From NCBI GenBank assembly GCA_035638575.1, contig DASQZT010000039.1, positions 1 to 64,000 on the forward strand: a stretch of 64,000 bases of DNA. The letters are read 5' to 3'. Numbering within the stretch: the stretch's first letter is position 1; each line of letters starts with the position of its first letter. The notes below the pieces were generated by a model. It ran no database searches and was not told where the DNA came from. It saw only the letters and a list, made by a program, of their open reading frames with translations. The position numbers were made by a program, and so were the translations under genes. Source of the stretch: DASQZT01 sp035638575 (lineage in GTDB: Bacteria > Acidobacteriota > Terriglobia > Bryobacterales > Bryobacteraceae). This document shows positions 1 through 10,300 of the stretch, one piece after another.

Positions 1-1925
1 GGGCCCGCGGCCGGCGGCGGCGGGGTTCCCGCTTCCGGCTCCGCAGCCGCGTAGCTCAACTTGATGCTGGTGGCGTTTCCCACCGCGATGCCGCGCAGGT
101 TGTCCGGCGTCAGGTCGGGCCGCCGCACGATGTGCGGGATCAGCGCGATCATCAATTCGTCGCGATTGCGGCTGACGCTCTCGCCGGAAAACAGCCGCCG
201 CAGCAACGGAATGCTGTTGAGCCCGGGAATGCCCGTGATCTCCTTGGAGTCCTGCTGCTGGATCAGGCCGCCGAGCAGGTTCACCTCGCCCTCGTGCATG
301 CGAATGTCGTGCTCCACTTTCCGCTGCCCGATAATCGGCTGGTCGATCCCGCCCAGGTTCACCGTCCCGGTCACACTCGAAATGTCCAGGTTCACGTGCA
401 TGGAGACGTCCCCGTTGTCGTGCACGCGCGGCGTGATCTCCACGTTGACGCCTACGTCGATGTATTGAAACTGCGTATTGACCAGGGGGTTGATCCCCAC
501 TCCGCCGATGCCCGGCTGGAAGCTGCCGGAGGCCGTCGGCTCGCGCTCGCCGATTTTCAGCGTGGCCTTGACGTTGTCCACGGAGCGCACCTGCGGCGAT
601 TGCAGCACCTTCGTCTTGGTATCGCTCAGCACCGCCTGCAACAGGGCGTTAGGCAGCGTGAGCGAGAAATCCGACGAGGCGATGTGCCCGATCTGGTTCA
701 GCGGTATGGCCAGGCCGGAGGTGCTGCTGGTAGGCGTGGTCGTGGTGCCGGTGGTAGTGCCGGTAGTGGTGGTGCCGCTGGTGGTGGTCGTCGAGCTGGA
801 GGTGCTCTGGGCCTGAATGCTGGCGCGCGGATTGAAATTGATCGGCATGTTCAAGCCGGTGGAAGCCAGCGCCGACGTGAGCTGCCGGCTGAACACCGAG
901 CTGGCTTCCATCACGATGATGTCCACCACCACTTCGGACTTCGGCTTGTCGATATCCTTGATCATCTTCTCCGCCAGCGCCACCTGGTCGGCCTCGCCGC
1001 GGACGATGATCGCGTTCTGCGAGTTGTACACCACCACCCGCTGCAGTTCCGAGACCGAGCGGATGACGTTCATGACCTCCTGCAGTTCCTGCGGCGTGTT
1101 GATGTTGGAAAGGTAGAAGGTCTTGGCGACCATCTCGGCGTAGTCCCGGCGCTTGTTCGGGTTATCGTTGGTGATGAAAATCGTGTTGGCGGAAAGCGCC
1201 TTCCAGTACGACTTGGTAATCACCGAGAGATAATCCAGCGCCTGTTCCACCGTGGAGTTTTCGAAATCCACGTTCAAACGATCGCGGGGGGCCGGAGGCG
1301 TTTGGTATTCGGGGTCCCACAGGACGTTGATCCCCGCCACTTTGCCGACGGTTTCGAACAGCACCTTGATCTGCTGCCCGTTGATTTTCAGGTTAATGGG
1401 AGCCGGGTTGAGCGGCTTCAGCTCGGGGACCGGCAGGATCCGGCGAATCCGGTCCAGGGTCTGCTTTTTCTCCTGGTCCGACGGTGTGAGGGCCTTCTGT
1501 TCCGGGGTCGCTTCCTTGCCGGTCTGCTCCACCCGTTTGCGCTCCCGCTCGATCATGTCCCGGGTGCGCAGAATCTCCTGTTCGGCCACTGCGGATGAGG
1601 GGTTGACGGCGTAGGCCTTCTGGAATTCGACCAGGGCGTCGCCCAGTTGCCCCTTGGCGCGAACCTTCAGCCCCAGGTCCACGTGCACCTGCCCGGCCTG
1701 GAATCTGGCCTTCATGGTGGCCATCTGGTAGACCATCTCGCTGGGGTCCTCGGAGAGCGCTTTTTCATAGTTCTCCAGGGCCAGGTCCCATTCCTTTTTG
1801 TCTTCGTTGGCCCGCCCTTGAACCAGGAACTTGTCGCCCTTCTTGGTGCGGGCTTCGACCGGCGACATGGGGCCGATCAGCAGAAAGGCCAGAAGGATTG
1901 CAGTTATGCGATTGAAAAGAGGCAT
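1..1925 (-). CDS. Secretin-family outer-membrane pore protein with N-terminal TPR-like region (3' end outside window)
   Basis: About 641 residues are visible; the gene runs off the left edge, so the C-terminus is missing. Translation from the ATG at 1925 gives a signal peptide (MPLFNRITAILLAFLLIG), a TPR-like helical stretch (residues about 30-115), then N-domain-like repeats and a secretin core with the stretch TKVLQSPQVRSVDNVKATLK and, further on, VNLLGGLIQQQDSKEITGIP, both typical of GspD/PilQ secretins. Secretins form the outer-membrane ring of type II secretion and type IV pili. A Ser/Thr-rich low-complexity loop of about 35 residues (around 720-825) interrupts the core. The TPR plus secretin layout is common in Acidobacteria for GspD/PilQ-like proteins; which machine it serves cannot be decided because the neighbours lie outside the window. 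It is divergent from smpB with 124 bp between the starts. Confidence 0.85.
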   Translation of the reverse strand, partial: MPLFNRITAILLAFLLIGPMSPVEARTKKGDKFLVQGRANEDKKEWDLALENYEKALSEDPSEMVYQMATMKARFQAGQVHVDLGLKVRAKGQLGDALVEFQKAYAVNPSSAVAEQEILRTRDMIERERKRVEQTGKEATPEQKALTPSDQEKKQTLDRIRRILPVPELKPLNPAPINLKINGQQIKVLFETVGKVAGINVLWDPEYQTPPAPRDRLNVDFENSTVEQALDYLSVITKSYWKALSANTIFITNDNPNKRRDYAEMVAKTFYLSNINTPQELQEVMNVIRSVSELQRVVVYNSQNAIIVRGEADQVALAEKMIKDIDKPKSEVVVDIIVMEASSVFSRQLTSALASTGLNMPINFNPRASIQAQSTSSSTTTTSGTTTTGTTTGTTTTPTSSTSGLAIPLNQIGHIASSDFSLTLPNALLQAVLSDTKTKVLQSPQVRSVDNVKATLKIGEREPTASGSFQPGIGGVGINPLVNTQFQYIDVGVNVEITPRVHDNGDVSMHVNLDISSVTGTVNLGGIDQPIIGQRKVEHDIRMHEGEVNLLGGLIQQQDSKEITGIPGLNSIPLLRRLFSGESVSRNRDELMIALIPHIVRRPDLTPDNLRGIAVGNATSIKLSYAAAEPEAGTPPPPAAG

Positions 1926-2049
1926 GTTACTTCCCGGCCCCGGAAGAGGCCCGAAGCCCTGTGCTAAGATGAAGTGCGCTCGAGTGGTCTCGCGGCATCT
2001 AAACTCATTGACGAGACAGGGCTTCCGCGCGTGGAGAGGAATTCGCCAG

Positions 2050-2511
2050 GTGAAAGACGCTCCATTCAAAATCCTGAGCGATAACCGCAAGGCCAGCCAC
2101 AACTACTTCCTGATGGAGCGTTTCGAAGCCGGCATGGTGCTGACCGGCACGGAAGTCAAAGCGGCCAAGGACGGCAAGGTCCAACTAAAGGACGCCTACG
2201 CCGCCGTTCAGGGCAACGAGGCGTGGCTGATCAACGCCCACATCAGCCAGTACTCCCACGGGAATCGGGAGAACCACCCCCCGGTGCGGAATCGCAAGCT
2301 CCTGCTCCACCGGCGGGAAATCGACAAGCTCCTGGGCCAGACCCGCGAAAAAGGCCTGGCGCTGATTCCGACCAAAATGTACCTGAAGAACGGCCGCATC
2401 AAGTGCGAGGTGGCCCTGGCCAAAGGCAAAAAGCTGCATGACAAGCGCGAGGCCGAGCGCGCCCGGACCGCCGATGAGGAAGCCCGCGCCGAGATGCGCC
2501 GCCGCGCGTGA
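2050..2511 (+). CDS. smpB: SsrA-binding protein SmpB
   Basis: SmpB (153 aa) binds tmRNA and is required for trans-translation, which rescues stalled ribosomes. The sequence has the family hallmarks: ILSDNRKASHNYFL at the N-terminus, GMVLTGTEVKAAKDGKVQLKDAY, the HISQYSHGNRENHPPVRNRKLLLH block, and a basic C-terminal tail (KLHDKREAERAR...). The start is a GTG at 2050 because GAGAGGA lies 9 bases upstream and the protein then matches the family length; an upstream in-frame extension to 1831 overlaps the divergent secretin gene and has no SmpB similarity. No ssrA gene was recognised in the window. Confidence 0.96.
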   Translation: MKDAPFKILSDNRKASHNYFLMERFEAGMVLTGTEVKAAKDGKVQLKDAYAAVQGNEAWLINAHISQYSHGNRENHPPVRNRKLLLHRREIDKLLGQTREKGLALIPTKMYLKNGRIKCEVALAKGKKLHDKREAERARTADEEARAEMRRRA

Positions 2512-2531
2512 GGAGGTATCCGCTGGGCGTT

Positions 2532-2569
2532 CCGAGCCGCTTCGCAGAAGCTCGACCGTAAGGGAGCGG
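2532..2569. repeat. Dispersed repeat, GAGCCGC...ACCGTAAGGGAGCGG family, copy 1
   Basis: Core CCGAGCCGC (2532-2540) and GACCGTAAGGGAGCGG (2554-2569), separated by 13 bases. It shares these cores with copies at 24521 and 58801. It lies between the converging ends of smpB and the S41 protease gene. On the minus strand the repeat reads PLPYGR in one frame, a peptide that recurs as annotation noise in acidobacterial genomes (from memory, not checked). Confidence 0.6.
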
Positions 2570-2580
2570 CCGGCGCCGTG

Positions 2581-4173
2581 CTACTGCCGCATGGCGTACA
2601 TCTTCTGCGCCGCCGACAACAGGGTCTGCGCTTTGGGCAGGCTCTCGATGGACTTCAGCACTTCCGGATCGGTGGCCCACTTGGCGCGCTCGGCGGCGTT
2701 CTTGCCGAAGGCGCGGAAGTAGAACTCCCAGCGGATGTGGTCGCGCACCCAATTGCGGTTGGCCGCAAAATCGGCGTCCGTGAAAGTCACCTGCTGGTCC
2801 TTCAGGTACGACTTGAACCGCTCCATGGTCGCCTCGTCCGGCAGCCACCCGTCCGACAGCACCGGCTTATCCGCCTTAAAATAGGTTGCCGCAAACCGGT
2901 AGAACGCGTCCGGAGCGCCCGGGATCGGAACCAGCCGCCGCTGGAACAGGTTGGTGCGCGACGACGGGTACTTCTCGTCCGGGGTGATCCCGCCGCCGCC
3001 GTACACCTTGCGCCCGCTGTCGGTCGCCTTCACGTCCTGCAGGTTCTGGGCGGCCTCCTTGTTGCGGCCGTAGTAATACTGGACGAACGACTGGTTGGTG
3101 TAGTCGCGCTGGATCAGGCGCCCGCTCGGCGTGTAGTAGTGCGCGATGGTCAGCAGCAGCGCCGCCCCTTCCGCCAGCGGGAACTGCGCCTGCACGAGCC
3201 CCTTCCCGAAGGTGGTTTCGCCCATGATCCAGGCGCGGTCGTGATCCTGCAGCGCGCCCGATACGATCTCCGACGCCGAAGCCGACGCGCCGTTCACCAG
3301 GCACACGATCGGGTAGTTTTGTGCCAGTGGTCTGGCGTGGGCGCGGAAAACCTGCTCGCTCTCAGCCCGCCCGTGATGCGAAACCACGGTCTGCCCGTTG
3401 CGCAGGAACCGCCCGGCCAGCGCCACCGCTTCGTTCACCAGGCCGCCCAGGTTGTTCCGCAGATCCAGAATCATCCCGGTGACGTTCTGTTCGCCCATCT
3501 TGAGCAGCAGGTCCTCGACGTTCTTGCTGATGTTTTGCCCCTCGAAGGTCGATACGTTCACATAAGCGATGCCAGGCTTCACAAAGAACGCGTCGACATA
3601 GCTGGTTTCGATTCCGCCGCGGGTCACCGACACGGTATACGGTTCGCTGGCGCCTTCCCGTTTGACGCTCACGCTGACCTGCGTGCCTTTCTCCCCGCGC
3701 AGCCTGTCGGCCACCGCCGCCGAATCCATCCCGGTGGTGTCCTTGCCGTCCACCGCCGAAATCACGTCGCCGCGCCGCAGATCGGCATTGGCCGCGGGCG
3801 AGCCCGGAAAGGGCTCCATCACCACCACCTTCGGCCCGTCCATGGTGATCTGCATGCCGACGCCGAAATACTGCGCTTTCTGCCGCCGCTGCATCTCTTT
3901 GTACTCGGCCGGATCGACGAAGTTCGAATGCGGGTCGAGGGTGTGCAGCATGCCGGGGATGGCGCCGGTGTAGAAGGCGCGCTCCGACGAGACCGGGTCG
4001 GCAAAATTCTTCTCGATCAGCGCGTACGCGGCCGCCACCGATTGCATGTCCTTTTCCAGGTCGTCGGCGGTTGCCGCGGCGGCGCGGGCATGAATTTGGG
4101 GACCGTAGATCGGCGCCAGGAGCACCGAGACGGCGACGAGCAATGCGGCAAAGGTGGTGTTTCTGATTTTCAT
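2581..4173 (-). CDS. S41 family C-terminal processing peptidase
   Basis: A 530-residue exported serine protease of the Ctp/Prc (S41) family, which cleaves periplasmic or envelope proteins near their C-termini. Residues 1-31 are a signal peptide (TTFAALLVAVSVLLAP). A PDZ domain occupies about 100-185 (GVGMQI...GSPAANADLRRGDVISAVDG). The protease core has NGASASASEI, with Ser299 as the expected nucleophile, and GETTFGKG, with Lys324 25 residues later, which is the exact spacing of the Prc Ser-Lys dyad. A C-terminal extension of about 150 residues is less conserved. The ATG at 4173 was chosen because it sits just before the signal peptide; a frame extension to 4236 would add 21 residues. It converges with smpB. 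Confidence 0.9.
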   Translation of the reverse strand: MKIRNTTFAALLVAVSVLLAPIYGPQIHARAAAATADDLEKDMQSVAAAYALIEKNFADPVSSERAFYTGAIPGMLHTLDPHSNFVDPAEYKEMQRRQKAQYFGVGMQITMDGPKVVVMEPFPGSPAANADLRRGDVISAVDGKDTTGMDSAAVADRLRGEKGTQVSVSVKREGASEPYTVSVTRGGIETSYVDAFFVKPGIAYVNVSTFEGQNISKNVEDLLLKMGEQNVTGMILDLRNNLGGLVNEAVALAGRFLRNGQTVVSHHGRAESEQVFRAHARPLAQNYPIVCLVNGASASASEIVSGALQDHDRAWIMGETTFGKGLVQAQFPLAEGAALLLTIAHYYTPSGRLIQRDYTNQSFVQYYYGRNKEAAQNLQDVKATDSGRKVYGGGGITPDEKYPSSRTNLFQRRLVPIPGAPDAFYRFAATYFKADKPVLSDGWLPDEATMERFKSYLKDQQVTFTDADFAANRNWVRDHIRWEFYFRAFGKNAAERAKWATDPEVLKSIESLPKAQTLLSAAQKMYAMRQ

Positions 4174-4300
4174 GGCTTTACTGTGTGTGACGACCGGGAT
4201 CGGAATTCGTGAGGTTTCGGGCCGGCATAGGTACACGCCTCGGGTGGGTCGAAAACTCCCCTTCCTTGCAGTTTATCATAACTCCTAAGCATCCCCCTTG

Positions 4301-4329
4301 CCACGGGGGCAGGCTAAAGCGTGCCCCAC
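4301..4329. repeat. Intergenic palindromic element (GGGGCA-N10-TGCCCC)
   Basis: Arms GGGGCA (4306-4311) and TGCCCC (4322-4327) flank AGGC-type inner bases. It lies in the 226-bp gap between the divergent S41 protease and Ig-repeat genes. The rest of that gap is A+T-richer and includes an imperfect direct repeat ATCGAGTTTGAA/ATCGAGTTAGAA (about 4363-4387) just before the start of the large gene. It may be related to the two-hairpin elements at 37226 and 52403, which also have GCAGGC/GCCTGC-type arms, but this is uncertain. Confidence 0.35.
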
Positions 4330-4399
4330 CCAGTTCCACCCTCATTTTCCTCATTTTCAGACAATCGAGTTTGAAATCGAGTTAGAATAGCTTCGACAA

Positions 4400-7300
4400 A
4401 TGCCCGCCCACCGCTGGACGGCGTCCTCGCGCACTTCGAGTTTTTGGTTGACGCTGGCCCTCACCTGCACCGTTTTGGTGCTTTGTCCTTCCGCCGCCCG
4501 CGCCAGCACCCCCACCGTGGGGAATGCCAGCCCGCAGTCCGTCACCGGCGCCGCCGCCCAACTCACCTTCACCTTTTCCGACTCCGCCGGCTACCAGGAT
4601 CTCGGCGTCGTCGACGTCCTCATCAACAATTTCCTGGACGGCAGGCAGGCCTGCTACCTCGCCTACAGCCAACCCTTGAACGTGCTCTACCTGGTCAACG
4701 ATCCCGACACCTCACTGAGCGGCATGGTGCTGAACGGCAGCGGCAGCCTCTCCAACAGCCAGTGCACGGTCTCGGGCGCCGGCTCTTCCGCCGTGGCCAG
4801 CGGCAAGACTCTCACCCTGACCCTGAATCTCACCTTCAACCCGCCGGCCTTCTCGGGCGGGCGCGTGGTTTACGCGGCGGGCCGCGACACCGCCGAGAAC
4901 AACTCCGGATGGCAGGACCGCGCGGTGGTCTTCATCCCTCCCTCCACTGCGACCTACCCGCTTTCCGCCAGCGTGAGCCCGTCCGCGGGAAGCGGCCCTT
5001 ACCAGATCTTCACCACGGTGTACCGAGATGCCACGAGCTATACCAACCTTCGAACCACGCAACTGCTCATCTCGAGCGCGCTCGATGGCAAGCATGCCTG
5101 CTATCTCGGCTACGACCGCGCCAACAACCTGCTGTACCTCGTGGCGGACGACGGCGGCACGCTCCTTCCCGCGGTCGTTCCGGGCTCCAACGCAGCCAAC
5201 GGCTCCGGCACGGCGTCCAACTCGCAGTGCACGGTGTCCGGCCTCGGCTCCGTCGCGAGCGGCGCCGGCGCCGACTTGACCCTGCTGGTGAAACTCGCCT
5301 TTACTGTCCCCTTTATTGGAAGCAAGTTCGCTTACACCGGCGTGCAGACCGTGACCGGCGTCAACTCCGGCTGGCAGGCCATGGGATTCTGGCAGGTGGC
5401 GTCGGCACCGGCGGTCACCAGCGTCTATCCCGCCAACGGCGCCACCGCCGTCCCGTTGAATTCCGGGATCATCCTGCGCTTTTCCGTGCCCGTGGATTCC
5501 ACGACGCTGGGCGGGGTGGACCTGCAACAGGGAAGCACTCCAGTCGCGTTTACGGTTTCGCTCGCGGCTGACGGCGTCTCGGCCGTGTTACGTCCCAAGC
5601 AGCGGTTCAGCGCGGGAGCGTCCTACACCGTCACCGTCAACGGCGTGTCCGCCGGCGGCTCCGCGGTGGCGGCCTTCTCGAGCGGCTTCACTGCCGGGTC
5701 GGTGCCCGATACCGTGGCGGCGCAAGCCCTGTTTACCAGTCCCTCGGGGACCGCGGTCCCCATCAATGCCGCGGTGCAGATCCAGTTCAACAAGCCCATC
5801 GACCCCACTTCCCTGGCCAACTGGGCCATCCAGGACTTCGTGACTCTTCAAAAGGTGCCCGCCGTTTTCCAGGTCAGCACGGACGACACCACCGTAACGC
5901 TCACGCCCGTGAACTTCCTGGCCGTGGGGCGAGCGTACTCTAGCACCCCGCTCGCCGCCGACATCTTCGGCAACGGCATTTCCGGCGTCAACGTGTCCTT
6001 CACCACCGGCTTTTCGGCGGACACCGCGGGGCCCACCATGACCGCATCGTTCCCCGCGGCCGGGGACGTGGGCATCTCCACCAATTCCAAGCCCATGCTG
6101 CGTTTCGACCGCGCCCTGAGCGCGCCCACCATCGGCGCAGGTATCCAATTGGTGACCGGGGGCCAGGCCGTGCCCGCAGCCATCAGCCTTGCCGGCGACG
6201 GGCAGACCGTCACCGTGAGCCCATCCGCCCTGTTGAATGCCGGCACCGTGTACGCCATCGCGGTAACATCCGCGTTGACCGGCGCCGGTGGAAGCCCGGT
6301 CCAGAATCCCGGAACCGTGTCCTTCACTACCGGCTCCGGGCCCGATCTCAGCGGGTTCGCGGTTGTGGCGGCGAACCCGCCCAACAAAGCCGTTGGCGTC
6401 GGCACGAATGCGGTAGTCAAGGTGGTATTCAACCGGCGCGCCAATCCGCTCGCGCTGGGCTCCATCGCGCTCTACGCCGCCGCCTACAGCAGCACCTCGA
6501 TCGCCGGCGCAAGCAAACTATCCACCGACGGCACCACCCTCACCTTCACTCCCGCGCAACCGCTGCTCGTGAACACGCTGTATTCGTTCGCCATCAACGC
6601 CCTGCTGGACGGCGCCGGCAACACCCTCGTCTATTCGACTGGGTTCACCACCGGCTCCGGCGCGGACACCACCGCTCCCACCGTTCGCTACCTGGCGCCG
6701 CCCGACACAAGCACGGGGGTTGCCGTGAATGCGCATGTGGTCGCGCAGTTCAGCCAGGCGCTCGATCTCACCACGGTCAATGCGGCGTCGGTCACTCTCT
6801 CGCAAGCCGGCACGCCGGTGGCGGGCGCCATCGGCATCGGCGCCGACAACGCCACCCTCACCTTCTCGCCGGCCGCGGCCCTGATCCCCCTCACTCAATA
6901 CACGGTCCACCTCAGCGGCATGGCGGACGTCTCCGGCAACCCGGCGCCGGTCGTGTCCGCCGCGTTTACCACCGCGTCGAGCGCCACGCCCGACAGCACG
7001 AAGCCCACGGTAGTTTCGGTCTCGCCCGCCAACAACGCCGCGAACGTCCCGGTCAACACGGCCATCACCATTACCTTCAGCAAGCCGGTGAGTGGCGTAT
7101 CGGTCCCGTCCGGTATCGCGGTGCGCTACTCGTCCGCCGCCGGAACCGTCGCCACCGGCGCCTTCGCCCTCTCCGGCAGCGTCGTGACGTTCACGCCCGA
7201 TCTGCCGTTTCCCGGCTCTACGGTGATTAACGTCCTGGTGAACGGCGTGCAGGATTTCGAGGGGAATGCCTCCGCCACATCCACCACCACGTTCACCACT

Positions 7301-10300
7301 CAGGCCACCACCGATCTGACGCCGCCCGTGGTGACCTCCGTGACTCCGCCCAATGGCGCAACGGGCCTCCTGCCCAACACCGTGGCGGTCGTGACCTTCT
7401 CCAAGCCTTTGAACCCCGCGACCGTCACTGCCGGAACCATCGCTCTTTTGAATGGCACCCAGCGGCTCACCACCGCGGGAATCCAGATTTCCGCCGACAG
7501 CCGGACCGTGACGCTCAATGGCTTCTCGCTGCCCGCGCCCGCCACCATCAACGTGGTTGCCACCAGCGCCATTAGCGATCTCGCCGGCAATCACCTGGCC
7601 GATTTTCGCAGCCAGTTCAGCACCGCGGTGGTCGATACCTCCAGCCCCTCGGTGGTCAGCCAGCGGCCCGCCACCGGAGCTACCGGCGTCCCCGCCGCCA
7701 CCGCCATCACGCTGGTGCTCAACAAGCGGCTCGACCCCGCTTCGCTGATGGCGGGCCTGCACGTCTCGCAGAATGGCCTGCTGGCCGCCGGCACCACCAC
7801 CGTCGTGGGAAATGGACAGGCCGTGCAGTTCGTCCCCACCGCGCCCTTCGCCGCGGGCGCGCTGGTGCAGGTCTTCCTCAATTCCCCGGTCTACAACGGG
7901 CAGTTCACCGTTCAGCCGGCCCCGTCTTCCACGCTGAACATCACGGGTACCAGCCTTGGCATCTCCACGATCCTTCCACCCAACGGCGTCTTCGATGTGC
8001 AATTCGACCAGGCGCTCGATCCGACAACCGTGCAGGCAAGCACCGTCTACGTGCGCGCCTCCGCATCGTCCACCCCGGTGCCGGCCACCGTCACGCTGCG
8101 CTCTGCCAACGTGATCCACCTGGTCCCTGGCGCCGCGCTCGCCGCCGGCACGTCCTACGGGCTATATATATCCACCGCCGTCAAGGGCGTGCGGGGGCAG
8201 ACCTTCAACGGGGGCGGACCGTTCCTGTTCACCACCACCGGCTCCGCCGACACTGGCGCGTTCGCCATTGCGACCTTCGGGCCGCCCGCGAACTCCACCA
8301 GCATTGGCAGCAACGCCCTGGTCCGACTGGATTTCAACAAGCCCGTGAACCCTGTCACGGTCACCTCTGCTTCCGTGCAGCTCACCGCCGGCGGACTGCC
8401 GCTCGCCGCCAGCTTCTCCTATTCGCTGGACTCCCGCACGCTGTTTGTCACCCCGCAGGCGCTGCTCCCCGATGCCACCGCGATTCACGTCAACCTCACC
8501 GCCGTCGAAGCCTGGACCGGCGCCTCGCTCACCGTCTCCAGCCAGTTCACCACGGACTCTTCGGTGGACGTCACGCCGCCATCGCTGGTGGCCACCAGCA
8601 TCGCCCCGGGCGCGACCGGCGTTCCCGTGAACTCGACCATCACGTTCACCTTCAGCGAGCCCATCGAGCCGGGGTCGATCAGCGCGTCCTCCTGCCACAT
8701 CACCACGGCCGGAACGTTTTCCTTCTCCCCGGACCTGACGCAAGCCACCTTCACTCCCTCCGCCGCCTGGCCCGTGGGAACCAATCTCAACATAACCTGC
8801 GGGGGCGTGCAGGACCTGGAAGGCAACTCCCTGACTTCCGCGTTCCTCTCCTTCACCACCGCCTTCCTGCCCGATACCACGCCGCCCCATGTGGTCGCCG
8901 TCAGTCCCGCCGCCTCGCTCGCCAACGTGCCCCTCAACGCGCAGATCCAGGTGCTGTTCACCGAGCCCGTTCAAGTGACCAGCCTGGGCGGCATCACCGT
9001 CAGCGACGGCGGGCCCGCGATTTCCGCGGCCACGTCGCTCGCCAGCAACGGCCGCATCGCCACGCTCTCGCCATCCGCTCTGCTCGACCCCAATGCCACC
9101 TACACGGTCTCCGTGACCGGAGTCCGCGACATCGCCGGCAACCCGATGACGGGCACAATCTCGAGCACCTTCAGCACCGGAACGTCGGCGGACCTGATGA
9201 CCCCCACTTTCGTGATGAACCCGCCGCCCGGCACCACCGGAGTCGGCACCAACGCGGTCATCCGGTTGACCTTCTCCGAGCGCATGAACCCGCTGCCCCT
9301 GCTGGCGGATTTCGGTCTGAATAAGCTGGGCCTCGGTTCGAGCCGCGTTCCGGCGATCGTCGCCCTCAGCACGGATGGCGCCAGCGCCACCCTCATCCCC
9401 ATGGCCGCTCTCCTTCCCAATACGCAGTACTCCGTATCCATTCCGGCGGTGGCCGATCTGGCCGGTAATGCCGTGTTCCCCCCGTCCGGCGGTACCTTCA
9501 CGACCGGATCCGGGCCGGACGCAACCGGACCAACCGTCACCGGCGTGACGCCACCCGGCGGGGCCACCGGCGTTCCGGTGAATACCGTCATCCGATTGCT
9601 GCTGAGCGAGCCGGCCGATCCCACCACCGTCGGAGCCAGCACCGTCCAGTTGCTGCAAGGCGCCTCGCCGGTGGCGGGCGCGGTGACCCTGTCGGCCGAC
9701 GGCGCCACCATTTTCTTCATCCCCGCCGCGCGCCTGGCGACGTCGTCGTCATACACCGTGCAGGTTTCGGGCGTCACCGACCGCACCGCCAACCTGATTT
9801 CCGCGTTTGCCAGCACGTTCGTCACCTCCGCCTCGTCCGCCGCCGACACCGTCGCGCCTCAGGTCATCAGCGTATTGCCCGCCAATGGCGCTACGGCAGT
9901 CCCGGTGAACACCCAGATCGTCGTCACCTTCAGCAACCTAGTGGGCCCCGCGAGCGTCACCTCCGCCACCTTCCCGATCACCGCGGACGGAGTGCGGCTG
10001 GCCGGCGGCTACTCGGTGAACGGCAGCCAGGCTGTGTTCACTCCCGCCTCGTCCCTGCCCGGAAACGCCACCATCACCGTCAGCGTTTCGGCGGTGACGG
10101 ACGTGGCGGGCAACTCCAGCGGCTCCTTCTCTTCCCAATTCGTCACCGCCCCCGGCACCGACACCACACCGCCCACCGTCACCGCCGTCACTCCGCCCAA
10201 CGGAGCCACCGGCATCCCCACATCCACCCCGGTGGTGATCACGTTCTCCGAGCCCCTGAACCCGGCGACCATCACCACTTCCAATTTCGGACTCTTCAAC

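Noticed and set aside
132..1598. 488-codon plus-strand frame and other frames opposite the secretin gene
   Set aside because: His/Arg-rich shadow of the minus-strand secretin frame, which has a signal peptide and family motifs.
2578..4212. 544-codon plus-strand frame opposite the S41 protease
   Set aside because: Antisense shadow; the minus strand encodes an intact protease with its catalytic dyad.
6518..8119. Long minus-strand frames beneath the Ig-repeat gene (also 8162-9658, 9938-11059)
   Set aside because: Gly/Arg/His-rich shadows that echo the repeat structure of the plus strand.
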